Numbered from the stretch's first letter, positions 1 to 5,691 are shown. The stretch is DNA of 9,603 nt from Lachnospiraceae bacterium (GCA_017964055.1 JAGCSS010000011.1:1-9603), one strand, 5' to 3'. Made by a program: numbers and translations. The notes: generated by a model from the sequence alone, not told the origin.

Positions 1-1369
1 AGGCAGCGGGATCAAAGCGTATATCTTCCCTTCGCTCCGTCCCTCTCCCGAGCTTACCTTTGCTGACAGAAAGCTGAATGCTGTAGCGGGCATCAATATG
101 ACCGCGAGCCACAATCCCAAGGAATACAACGGTTACAAGGTTTACTGGGCCGACGGCGCGCAGATCTCGGGCAAGGTTTCGGACGGCATGCTGGCTGAGA
201 TCCAGGCGCTCGACATGTTTGACGAGTTTAAGTGCATTCCTTTAAAGGACGCCGTAGCGGGCGGCACGATCGTTATGCTCGGTGAGGAGATGGACAGGGA
301 TTATCTCGACTATGTAAAGGGTCTGGCGATCCGTGACGACAGTGAGCTCGATCTGGATGTTTCGGTCGTTTACACGCCTCTTAACGGAGCCGGCAGCATC
401 CCGATGATGCAGGCGGCTGCGGACCGCGGATTTAAGAATTTCACGATCGTTCCCGAGCAGAAGGATCCCGATCCCGACTTTAAATCGGTACCCTTCCCGA
501 ACCCCGAGAATCCCCAGGCGTTTGAGATCGCGGAGAAGCTGGGCGCGGCGAGCGGAGCAGAAGTACTGATCGCTACCGACCCCGATTCGGACCGCATGGC
601 TATCGAGATCTCGGACGGCAAGGGCGGATTTACGCCGCTTAACGGCAACCAGACCGGCGGACTGATCATCGCGTACATGGCAGAGGGACTTAAGGCCACG
701 GGCAAGCTTCCCGCAAAGGCAGCCATGATCACTTCGATCGTTACCGGCGATTTCGGACGTACCATATGTAAGGATTACGGCATCAGGGTCTATGATACCC
801 TGACCGGATTTAAGAATATCTGCGGCAAGATCCCTCAGATGGAGGCAGACGGATACAGCTATTTCTTCGGATACGAGGAGAGCATCGGATGCGCGCCCGG
901 CGAGGCCGTAAGAGACAAGGACGGTATCGCGGCAGGTATGCTGATCACTGAGATGGCGGCATATTACCGCAAGCAGGGGAAGACCCTGACCGATGTACTG
1001 AACGAGCTCTATAAACGCTACGGTTTCTTCGGAGAGTCCCAGGTATCGATCGTGCTGCAGGGCAAGGAAGGCCAGGAGCGCATCGGCCGCATCATGGATG
1101 CTTTTAGGGCAGGCAAGCCGAAGAGCTTCGGAGAGTTCAGTGTCGGCGAGATCAGGGATTTCATCAACGGTTGGTCGGACATTCCCGCGCAGAACGCGAT
1201 CATATTCAAGATGACCGACGGCGAGACCTGGTTCGCGATGAGACCTTCGGGCACCGAGCCGAAGATCAAGTTCTACTATTATACGGTGAGCGGTTCGGCG
1301 GATGAGTCAGGACGCCGCATAAAGGAGCTGTCCGCAGCTGTACAGAAGCTGATCGACAGCGTGGAATAA
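1..1369 (+). CDS. pgcA: Phosphoglucomutase/phosphomannomutase (alpha-D-phosphohexomutase), 5' end missing
   Basis: Interconverts hexose 1- and 6-phosphates (glucose and/or mannose) in the cytoplasm, feeding sugar-nucleotide and cell-envelope synthesis. The frame is open from base 2, upstream of the first in-window ATG (98). That upstream peptide (GIKAYIF, then LRPSPELTFA) is typical family sequence, so the gene starts outside the window and ATG 98 is not the start. The active-site TASHNP motif is at 101-118, with the phosphorylated serine at 107-109. The metal-binding loop DPDSDR is at 578-595, the sugar-binding loop GYEES at 869-883 and the phosphate-binding loop RPSGTEPK at 1241-1264, so all four hallmark loops are intact and in order. 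About 455 codons are visible. PgcA-type enzymes have roughly 570 residues, so about 110-120 are missing upstream. A strong terminator follows the stop. The family is certain; glucose versus mannose preference cannot be read from sequence, and the symbol is by analogy to Bacillus. Confidence 0.95.
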   Translation, partial: GSGIKAYIFPSLRPSPELTFADRKLNAVAGINMTASHNPKEYNGYKVYWADGAQISGKVSDGMLAEIQALDMFDEFKCIPLKDAVAGGTIVMLGEEMDRDYLDYVKGLAIRDDSELDLDVSVVYTPLNGAGSIPMMQAAADRGFKNFTIVPEQKDPDPDFKSVPFPNPENPQAFEIAEKLGAASGAEVLIATDPDSDRMAIEISDGKGGFTPLNGNQTGGLIIAYMAEGLKATGKLPAKAAMITSIVTGDFGRTICKDYGIRVYDTLTGFKNICGKIPQMEADGYSYFFGYEESIGCAPGEAVRDKDGIAAGMLITEMAAYYRKQGKTLTDVLNELYKRYGFFGESQVSIVLQGKEGQERIGRIMDAFRAGKPKSFGEFSVGEIRDFINGWSDIPAQNAIIFKMTDGETWFAMRPSGTEPKIKFYYYTVSGSADESGRRIKELSAAVQKLIDSVE

Positions 1370-1375
1370 ATGCAA

Positions 1376-1399
1376 TAAGACAAGGGGGCGGTTCTTCCG
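1376..1399 (-). repeat. Copy 1 of a short dispersed repeat (minus orientation), part of a terminator
   Basis: Read on the minus strand, this 24-bp stretch matches each arm of the large palindrome at 5610-5674 at 19 of 24 positions by manual alignment, and the copy at 3794-3817 at 18 of 24. The shared core is AAGA(A/T)CCG(T/C)CCC followed by TGTCT. It supplies the left arm and loop of the hairpin behind the phosphohexomutase gene. Confidence 0.55.
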
Positions 1400-1413
1400 T
1401 CCCCTTGTTTTTT
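1381..1413 (+). terminator. Rho-independent terminator of the phosphohexomutase gene
   Basis: An 11-bp stem pairs 1381-1391 with 1397-1407, all Watson-Crick except one G-T, with a five-base loop (TTCTT). Six T follow directly at 1408-1413. It lies 12 bases after the stop codon and separates this gene from the gpx operon. Confidence 0.92.
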
Positions 1414-1456
1414 ATACGCCTGTTTTGAAAAAAATAAAAAAGTTTTAAAAAAGGGG

Positions 1457-1485
1457 TTGACAAAATTAATTTGATTGTGTACAAT
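1457..1485 (+). promoter_or_regulatory. Sigma-A promoter of the gpx-ohrR operon
   Basis: A consensus -35 box TTGACA (1457-1462) and a near-consensus -10 box TACAAT (1480-1485) are separated by exactly 17 bases. An A/T-rich tract at about 1428-1450 could act as an UP element. Transcription should start near 1491-1493, giving a leader of about 68 bases. The -10 box lies inside the inverted repeat at 1471-1503, so this strong promoter is probably repressed by default. Confidence 0.88.
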
Positions 1486-1503
1486 TCGATTGTAATCAAT
1501 CAA
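1471..1503. promoter_or_regulatory. Probable OhrR operator over the -10 box
   Basis: The core is a perfect inverted repeat, TACAAT-N3-ATTGTA (1480-1494). Outer arms TTGATTG (1471-1477) and CAATCAA (1497-1503) form a second perfect inverted repeat with the same centre, 1487. In all, 13 of 16 base pairs across the dyad match. The core closely resembles the TACAATT/AATTGTA boxes known for Bacillus OhrR. It covers the -10 box and the expected start of transcription, where a bound repressor would block RNA polymerase. An OhrR-like gene is second in the operon, so autoregulation is a reasonable inference. Confidence 0.78.
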
Positions 1504-1559
1504 ACAACGTAAGAAACCAGTCAACCCAACACATCTGCACAGCAGAAGGAGGATTTAAC

Positions 1560-2105
1560 ATGAACGTATATGATTTTAATGCAAAGGTACCCGGCGGCGA
1601 GGTTAGAGAGCTTTCAGAGTATAAGGGCAAGGTGCTCCTTATCGTTAATACCGCTACAGGCTGCGGTTTCACTCCCCAGTACGAGGCTCTTCAGAATCTC
1701 TACGATGAGCTGAAGGATAAGGACTTCGAGATCCTTGATTTCCCCTGCAACCAGTTCGGAAACCAGACTCCCGGCGATGACGGCCAGATCCATGAGTTCT
1801 GCACCCTTAAGTATAATACAACCTTCCCTCGTTTCTCGAAGATCGAGGTTAACGGCGAGAACGCTATCCCGCTGTACAAGTGGCTTACTTCGAACACCAA
1901 GTTCGAGGGCTTCGACGGTCCCGCAAAGCTGGTTCTCGGCCCTGTAGTTAAGGCTATGGATAAGGACTACAAGAACAACGGCAACATCAAGTGGAATTTC
2001 ACCAAGTTCCTCATCAGCCGCGAGGGTGAGATCGTTGCAAGATTCGAGCCCACAAAGGATATGAAGGATGTTCGCGAGAAGGTTCTTGCGGAGATCGGTA
2101 AATAA
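1560..2105 (+). CDS. gpx: Glutathione peroxidase family thiol peroxidase (Cys type, probably thioredoxin-dependent)
   Basis: Reduces hydrogen peroxide and organic hydroperoxides in the cytoplasm. The protein has 181 residues, a normal length for bacterial GPx. The peroxidatic residue is Cys35 in TGCGFTPQY, encoded by TGC and so not selenocysteine. Gln65 in FPCNQFG and Trp145-Asn146 in WNF complete the family's active-site tetrad. Cys81 in the segment before TTFPRF sits where thioredoxin-dependent GPx enzymes carry their resolving cysteine, so thioredoxin rather than glutathione is the likely reductant (inference). Residue 60, just before FPCNQF, is Asp where Gly is usual. The start is fixed by GAAGGAGG (1545-1552), seven bases before ATG. 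First gene of an operon with ohrR, which begins 31 bases after the stop. It should be induced by peroxide through the operator at 1471-1503. There is no signal peptide. Confidence 0.95.
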   Translation: MNVYDFNAKVPGGEVRELSEYKGKVLLIVNTATGCGFTPQYEALQNLYDELKDKDFEILDFPCNQFGNQTPGDDGQIHEFCTLKYNTTFPRFSKIEVNGENAIPLYKWLTSNTKFEGFDGPAKLVLGPVVKAMDKDYKNNGNIKWNFTKFLISREGEIVARFEPTKDMKDVREKVLAEIGK

Positions 2106-2136
2106 ATCATAACGAGATACGATCTTGGAGGATATC

Positions 2137-2565
2137 ATGGATAAGTATGATTGTCTGAAACTCGACAATCAGCTGTGTTTTCCCCTCTACGTATGTTCGA
2201 AGGAAATCGTTCGGAAGTATAAGCCTTTTCTGGACGAACTCGACATAACATATACGCAGTACATTACGCTTATGGCGCTCTGGGATAAGGGCGCCTTAAG
2301 TGTTAAGGAGCTCGGAAAGCAGCTGTATCTTGATTCGGGAACACTGACGCCTTTGCTCAAAACTCTTGAGGCAAAGGGATATGTGACGCGTACGCGCGCG
2401 AAGGATGATGAGAGGAATCTTATCGTTTCACTGACCGATGAAGGTCTCGCGCTGCGCGAAAAGGCGCTTGCGATACCCGCAAAGATGGGTGCCTGCCTGA
2501 AGATCGATCCTGCGGACGCGGCAGATCTGTACCGTATCCTTCATACACTGATGGCAGCGATCTGA
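2137..2565 (+). CDS. ohrR: OhrR-type MarR family repressor, organic peroxide sensor
   Basis: A winged-helix DNA-binding repressor of 142 residues that leaves DNA when its N-terminal cysteine is oxidised by organic hydroperoxide. The N-terminal LDNQLCF (9-15) carries the sensor cysteine, Cys14. It is followed by YKPFLDELDITYTQY (28-42), which includes the conserved tyrosines that hydrogen-bond the sensor thiol in Bacillus OhrR, then by the recognition segment LYLDSGTLTPLLK and the wing region with DDERN. This pattern is specific to OhrR rather than MarR in general. Further cysteines are Cys6, Cys20 and Cys120. Cys120 lies about as far from Cys14 as the resolving cysteine of two-Cys OhrR proteins lies from its sensor, so the single-Cys or two-Cys class is open. 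ATG 2137 is chosen because GGAGG (2127-2131) stands five bases upstream; the in-frame TTG at 2125 has no such site. No clear terminator follows. Confidence 0.93.
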   Translation: MDKYDCLKLDNQLCFPLYVCSKEIVRKYKPFLDELDITYTQYITLMALWDKGALSVKELGKQLYLDSGTLTPLLKTLEAKGYVTRTRAKDDERNLIVSLTDEGLALREKALAIPAKMGACLKIDPADAADLYRILHTLMAAI

Positions 2566-2595
2566 TATGCGGATGGCGGATTAGAATGTCATAAT

Positions 2596-2623
2596 TTGCT
2601 TTTTTGGATATTTATCGTATACT
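2596..2623 (+). promoter_or_regulatory. Candidate promoter of the SPFH gene
   Basis: TTGCTT (2596-2601) and TATACT (2618-2623) are 16 bases apart, in the 152-base gap after ohrR. A second TATACT at 2634-2639 could be an alternative -10 box but lacks a good -35. Which is used cannot be settled by eye. A small hairpin (GCAGCA 2665-2670 with TGCTGC 2677-2682) lies in the leader. Confidence 0.5.
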
Positions 2624-2653
2624 TGATAATGTTTATACTGAACACATCAAGTA
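2620..2653. repeat. Inverted repeat, possible operator for the SPFH gene
   Basis: TACTTGAT (2620-2627) and ATCAAGTA (2646-2653) are perfect 8-bp arms around 18 bases. The left arm overlaps the candidate -10 box and the repeat encloses the alternative one. The arms are far apart for a terminator and no T-run follows, so a protein-binding site is more likely, if it is functional at all. Confidence 0.35.
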
Positions 2654-2717
2654 AAGAACGTCACGCAGCATCGGTTTGCTGCAGAGAGACGCAGTCATTT
2701 ATCAGGAGGGCAAAGAG

Positions 2718-3734
2718 ATGACAGGAATTGTAGTAGCAGTTGTACTCGCAGTAGTGGGACTGACTCTAATGGCTATGAAAAAGAACGTTGCTACGGAAGG
2801 CGGACGCGGCACAACAGGGCTGGTAAGTATTTTATGTTTTGTACTGGCCATTGCTTTTTGCATAGGCAGCTGCGTAAGGATCGTTCCTACCGGACATACC
2901 GGCGTGGTTACAACGTTCGGACGTGTTGAAGATATCACTTACGAGGCGGGCGTACATTTCGTACTTCCCTGGAAGACGGTCATCAACATGGATAACCGTA
3001 CCCAGAAGGCTTCGCTTCCGCTGAATTGCTTCTCGAGCGATATTCAGGAAGTATCTCTGGTATATACGGTAAACTACCAGATTGACAAGGCAAACGCTCA
3101 GACGATCTACAAGACCATCGGCGTTGACTACTTTGAAAAGGTAGTACAGCCCAAGATCCTTGAGGCGGTCAAGGGCGTGTTCGCAAAGTACAATGCGGAA
3201 AATCTGATCGCGTCGCGAGGCAGCCTCTCATCAGAGGTTGAAGCGATCCTTGCGAATTCGCTCGCACAGTACAATGTTCAGCTGGTAAGCACCTCTATCG
3301 AGGACATTGACTTCACAGATTCGTTCACAAATGCGGTTGAGGCAAAGCAGGTAGCAGAGCAGAACAAGCTCCGTGCACAGACAGAGCAGGAGCAGGCTAT
3401 CATCGAGGCTGAGGCTGACGCAGAGAAGGTTAAGATCCATGCGGAGGCACAGGCACAGGCACAGATCATCGCAGCGCAGGCAGATGCAGAGGTTGCAAAG
3501 ATCGGTGCAGACGCAGCCGAGTATCAGGGCCAGAAGGATGCCGCGATCATGGGCAACTTGGGAAAGATGCTCGCAGAGTATCCCGAGCTTGTTAATTACT
3601 ATTATGTAACCAACTGGAACGGCACACTTCCTCATACCTACATGGGCAGCGACAATGTATCGACGATCATGGAGCTGAATCCCGAGGCAGATGCGAATAC
3701 CGTGACAGGCGCGAATACCGTTACCGGTGAATAA
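2718..3734 (+). CDS. SPFH/Band 7 (stomatin/prohibitin-like) membrane protein
   Basis: A membrane-anchored scaffold protein of 338 residues. Family members oligomerise on membranes and organise lipid domains or membrane proteases. Hydrophobic segments lie at about 3-20 and 35-51. The Band 7 domain follows at about 53-210, opening with RIVPTGHTGVVTTFGRV and containing the typical EAGVHFVLPW. An Ala/Glu/Gln-rich helical region predicted to coil runs from about 205 to 275 (QVAEQNKLRAQTEQEQ, then AEAQAQAQ). The end, with YYYVTNWNG, resembles other prohibitin-like bacterial proteins. The usual partner gene, an NfeD-type protein, is absent here. ATG 2718 is chosen for AGGAGGG (2704-2710) seven bases upstream; an in-frame TTG at 2676 is weaker and would add a polar stretch before the first membrane segment. 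It appears to be its own transcription unit, between the promoter at 2596 and the terminator at 3756. The family is clear; the cellular role is not. Confidence 0.88.
   Translation: MTGIVVAVVLAVVGLTLMAMKKNVATEGGRGTTGLVSILCFVLAIAFCIGSCVRIVPTGHTGVVTTFGRVEDITYEAGVHFVLPWKTVINMDNRTQKASLPLNCFSSDIQEVSLVYTVNYQIDKANAQTIYKTIGVDYFEKVVQPKILEAVKGVFAKYNAENLIASRGSLSSEVEAILANSLAQYNVQLVSTSIEDIDFTDSFTNAVEAKQVAEQNKLRAQTEQEQAIIEAEADAEKVKIHAEAQAQAQIIAAQADAEVAKIGADAAEYQGQKDAAIMGNLGKMLAEYPELVNYYYVTNWNGTLPHTYMGSDNVSTIMELNPEADANTVTGANTVTGE
3446..3463 (+). repeat. GGCACA x3 microsatellite in the coiled-coil coding region
   Basis: Three perfect head-to-tail GGCACA units encode part of the Ala-Gln run of the SPFH protein. 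Changes in copy number would keep the frame and only lengthen or shorten the helix. Confidence 0.6.
3693..3728 (+). repeat. 18-bp tandem duplication at the end of the SPFH gene
   Basis: Two adjacent 18-bp units beginning GCGAATACCGT differ at three positions and encode a doubled ANTVTG just before the final Glu and stop. It looks like a small, fairly old in-frame duplication of the C-terminal tail. Confidence 0.7.
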
Positions 3735-3755
3735 ACAAGATCTGTAAGATTTCAG

Positions 3756-3786
3756 GGGCACCGCACATCGTGCGGTGTCCTTTTTT
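3756..3786 (+). terminator. Rho-independent terminator of the SPFH gene
   Basis: An 11-bp GC-rich stem pairs 3756-3766 with 3770-3780 (one G-T pair) around a three-base loop, followed by six T (3781-3786). It lies about 20 bases after the stop codon. Confidence 0.92.
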
Positions 3787-3793
3787 GTGCGGG

Positions 3794-3817
3794 CAAAAGA
3801 ACCGTCCCCGTGTCTCC
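3794..3817 (+). repeat. Copy 2 of the short dispersed repeat (single arm)
   Basis: Matches the right arm of the palindrome at 5645-5674 at 18 of 24 positions by manual alignment, sharing AAGA, CCGTCCC and TGTCT. It lacks a well-paired second arm, so it may be a decayed half-copy. It lies between the SPFH terminator and the dfx promoter. Confidence 0.5.
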
Positions 3818-3826
3818 CGATATGGA

Positions 3827-3855
3827 TTGAAAAACAGCGGGTTATGAGGTATGAT
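3827..3855 (+). promoter_or_regulatory. Sigma-A promoter of the dfx operon
   Basis: TTGAAA (3827-3832) and TATGAT (3850-3855) are 17 bases apart. Transcription would begin near 3862, leaving a leader of about 75 bases that holds the hairpin at 3875-3903. No other promoter is evident before the two exporter genes downstream. Confidence 0.75.
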
Positions 3856-3874
3856 AAGTGCGTTGATGCGGATC

Positions 3875-3903
3875 ATGTGCGCGGGCAGGCTGCCTGCGCG
3901 CAT
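3875..3903 (+). promoter_or_regulatory. Strong leader hairpin upstream of dfx
   Basis: Thirteen base pairs (3875-3887 with 3891-3903, two of them G-T) close a three-base loop. The stem is mostly G/C and lies between the promoter and the ribosome site. A short T-run (3912-3916) comes eight bases later, too far for a standard terminator, so an attenuator is possible but unproven. It could instead stabilise the 5' end of the mRNA. Confidence 0.5.
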
Positions 3904-3936
3904 AACGCTTGTTTTTACCTGAATAGGAGGCTTTGT

Positions 3937-4308
3937 ATGAAGTTTTTTGTTTGCGAGCATTGCGGTAATTTTGTGGGTATGGTAAAGGAATCCGGTGTTC
4001 CGATGATCTGCTGCGGAGAGAAGATGAAGGAACTGATACCGGGTACATCTGACGGCGCACTGGAAAAGCATGTGCCAGTAGTTACGATCGAAGGCAATAA
4101 GGTTACCGTAGCGGTCGGTTCCGTTGAGCATCCCATGCTTGACGCGCACTACATCGAGTGGATCGCGATCGAGACCGAAAAGGGCGCGCAGAGAAAGGTT
4201 CTCAAGCCCGGTGATAAGCCCGTTGTCGAGTTTATGCTCACAGACGACGATAAGTTTGTTGCAGCCTATGAATACTGCAATCTGCACGGCCTGTGGAAGT
4301 CAAACTGA
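3937..4308 (+). CDS. dfx: Desulfoferrodoxin, two-iron superoxide reductase
   Basis: Reduces superoxide to hydrogen peroxide without making oxygen, the usual strategy of anaerobes, with electrons normally from rubredoxin. The protein has 123 residues. The N-terminal desulforedoxin-like domain has C6-x2-C9-x15-C25-C26, the four ligands of the structural iron centre I. The catalytic domain has the set for centre II: His45 (in EKHVP), His65 (in HPM), His71 (in HYIEW), Cys114 and His117 (in CNLHGLW). Glu43-Lys44 before His45 match the conserved EKH that controls the sixth iron site. All iron ligands are therefore present. ATG 3937 has AGGAGG (3925-3930) six bases upstream; upstream in-frame codons lie in the leader and promoter. 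It is probably co-transcribed with the exporter genes, since only 43 bases and no terminator separate them. It makes peroxide, which fits a peroxidase gene nearby. Confidence 0.97.
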   Translation: MKFFVCEHCGNFVGMVKESGVPMICCGEKMKELIPGTSDGALEKHVPVVTIEGNKVTVAVGSVEHPMLDAHYIEWIAIETEKGAQRKVLKPGDKPVVEFMLTDDDKFVAAYEYCNLHGLWKSN

Positions 4309-4351
4309 TAGTCGGTGAAAAAAAATAACCATTTGAGTGCAGGACAGAGGA

Positions 4352-5122
4352 ATGAGCAATAATTACAATACCGACGGCGACCGCATGATCGACTGCTTCC
4401 TGAATCTGGGGGAGCTGATGCTGCGTGCGGGCGCCGAGGTTAACCGCGTGGAGGACACGATCCGCAGGATCGGACACGCGTATGAGTTTGAGAGAGTCGA
4501 GATATTTACGATCAACAACATGATCTCTTTGACCGTCATTTCAAATGACGGCCGCGTTTATACGCAGACGCGCAGGGTAAGTGTGGCTGCGGTAGATCTG
4601 GAGAAGGTGGCTCGCGCCAATGAGCTGTCCAGACAGATCTGCGCACATCCGGTGCCGCTCGAAGAGTTTAAGGCCCGGATCGCCGATATCGCCGAGAATA
4701 CCAGACATTACGGAAAACGCATGCGTTATATCGCGTCGGTCGTATCGGCCACGGCATTTACCGTATTTTTCGGCGGCAACTGGGTCGAAGCACTGATCTC
4801 TGGCGCGGTGAGCATAATACTGGTCACCTGCATGCTTTTCTCGGACAGGCTCAAGATCCGTCCGATCATAGCGATTTTGGTCAGTGCCTTTGTAATGACG
4901 ATGTGCGTCCAGGGCGTGACGCATTTTGTCGAAGCCGCCACGATGGACAGTATAATCATGGGCAATATCATGCTGCTGATACCGGGACTCGCGCTCACGA
5001 CTTCGATCAGGGATGTCATCACCGGCGATACGGTGGCGGGACTCATGGGAATATGCGATGCACTGCTGAAGGCCTTTGCGATAGCCGTGGGCTGCGTTTC
5101 GGCCATGCTGATATTTAAATGA
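4352..5122 (+). CDS. ThrE/YjjP-type exporter subunit (larger, N-terminal half)
   Basis: Half of a split ThrE-family (DUF1212) transporter in the cytoplasmic membrane, 256 residues. The soluble N-terminal part has the family signature GELMLRAGAEVNRVEDTIRR (20-39). About five membrane segments follow, at roughly 124-140, 145-163, 170-190, 200-218 and 235-254. The LTTSIRDVITGDTVAGL stretch (215-231) is also typical. ThrE of Corynebacterium exports threonine and serine, and the split YjjPB pair of E. coli has been linked to succinate export, so the substrate here is undetermined. ATG 4352 is chosen with AGGA (4341-4344) seven bases upstream; a GTG at 4337 in the same frame lacks a site. The second half follows after 13 bases. 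The gene is probably transcribed from the dfx promoter. Confidence 0.9.
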   Translation: MSNNYNTDGDRMIDCFLNLGELMLRAGAEVNRVEDTIRRIGHAYEFERVEIFTINNMISLTVISNDGRVYTQTRRVSVAAVDLEKVARANELSRQICAHPVPLEEFKARIADIAENTRHYGKRMRYIASVVSATAFTVFFGGNWVEALISGAVSIILVTCMLFSDRLKIRPIIAILVSAFVMTMCVQGVTHFVEAATMDSIIMGNIMLLIPGLALTTSIRDVITGDTVAGLMGICDALLKAFAIAVGCVSAMLIFK

Positions 5123-5135
5123 CGGAGGGGACGCT

Positions 5136-5597
5136 ATGACTTATTTGGTACAGATAATAGCAGCGGTCTTCTCGGCCATAGGATTCTCGCTGCTTTTCAA
5201 CATTCACGGACGCAAACTGATCATCACCGCAGTCGGCGGCGCGATCACATGGGGAGTATATCTGATCGTTTTCACACAGACGGAAAATGTATTCCTGGCC
5301 TGCTTCGTGGCAACGATGGCAATCATGGCGTTTGCCGAGATAATGGCCCGCATCGCCAAAACGCCCGTTATCATCCTGCTCGTACCGATGCTGGTGCCTA
5401 TGGTGCCCGGAGGCGATCTCTACAGGATGATGACCAATCTGGTAATGGACAACAGCGGGCAGGTGCGTTTTTACGGACATCAGCTCGTTATGGAGGTTGG
5501 CGCGATCGCGTTCGGCATCATCGTAATCAGTACGGCGATGCAGCTGATACTGAAGATGCACGCGCACATTACGGAGCAGCGCAGGGCAAGACATTGA
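5136..5597 (+). CDS. ThrE/YjjB-type exporter subunit (smaller, C-terminal half)
   Basis: The partner of the preceding gene, 153 residues, corresponding to the ThrE_2 (DUF3815) half. It is almost entirely hydrophobic with about five membrane segments (roughly 3-22, 28-47, 51-70, 76-91 and 115-139) and the characteristic PMVPGGDLYRMM (88-99) after the fourth. The two proteins are expected to form one transporter. A strong GGAGGGG site (5124-5130) lies five bases before ATG and overlaps the end of the previous gene by its position, so translation is probably coupled. The tail after the last segment is short and basic. The operon ends here, facing the palindrome and a convergent gene. Confidence 0.9.
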   Translation: MTYLVQIIAAVFSAIGFSLLFNIHGRKLIITAVGGAITWGVYLIVFTQTENVFLACFVATMAIMAFAEIMARIAKTPVIILLVPMLVPMVPGGDLYRMMTNLVMDNSGQVRFYGHQLVMEVGAIAFGIIVISTAMQLILKMHAHITEQRRARH

Positions 5598-5609
5598 AAA
5601 AATGGAAAA

Positions 5610-5674
5610 TAAGACATAGGGACGGATCTTCTGTCTGCGCGGTTCGCAGACAGAAGATCCGTCCCTATGTCTTA
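5610..5674. repeat. Perfect 30-bp-arm palindrome (copy 3 of the dispersed repeat), probable terminator between convergent genes
   Basis: Bases 5610-5639 are the exact reverse complement of 5645-5674, around a five-base loop (CGGTT). It occupies 65 of the 94 bases between two convergent stop codons. On the minus strand the stem is followed by a T-rich stretch (two runs of four and six T), which would suit termination of the 5692-6627 gene. On the plus strand no clear T-run follows, so termination there would rest on the stem alone. Each arm contains the core shared with 1376-1399 and 3794-3817. Confidence 0.85.
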
Positions 5675-5691
5675 CTACTGTCTCTTTGTGC

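Noticed and set aside
98..100. ATG 98 as the start of the phosphohexomutase
   Set aside because: The frame continues upstream to base 2 with conserved family sequence and the catalytic serine would be only residue 4, so it is an internal methionine.
1662..1664. Possible selenocysteine at the GPx active site
   Set aside because: The codon is TGC, so the enzyme is a normal cysteine type and no SECIS element is needed.
1614..2168. 184-codon open frame on the minus strand over gpx
   Set aside because: Antisense to a well-supported GPx gene and overlapping the start of ohrR; no domain is recognisable.
3775..3936. N-terminal extension of the superoxide reductase frame
   Set aside because: It would begin in the preceding terminator and run through the promoter, repeat and hairpin. 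The strong ribosome site at 3925-3930 and the family N-terminus fix ATG 3937.
5610..5674. Palindrome as an attachment site or CRISPR-like repeat
   Set aside because: No integrase, spacer pattern or flanking direct repeat is present; a hairpin repeat or terminator explains it better.
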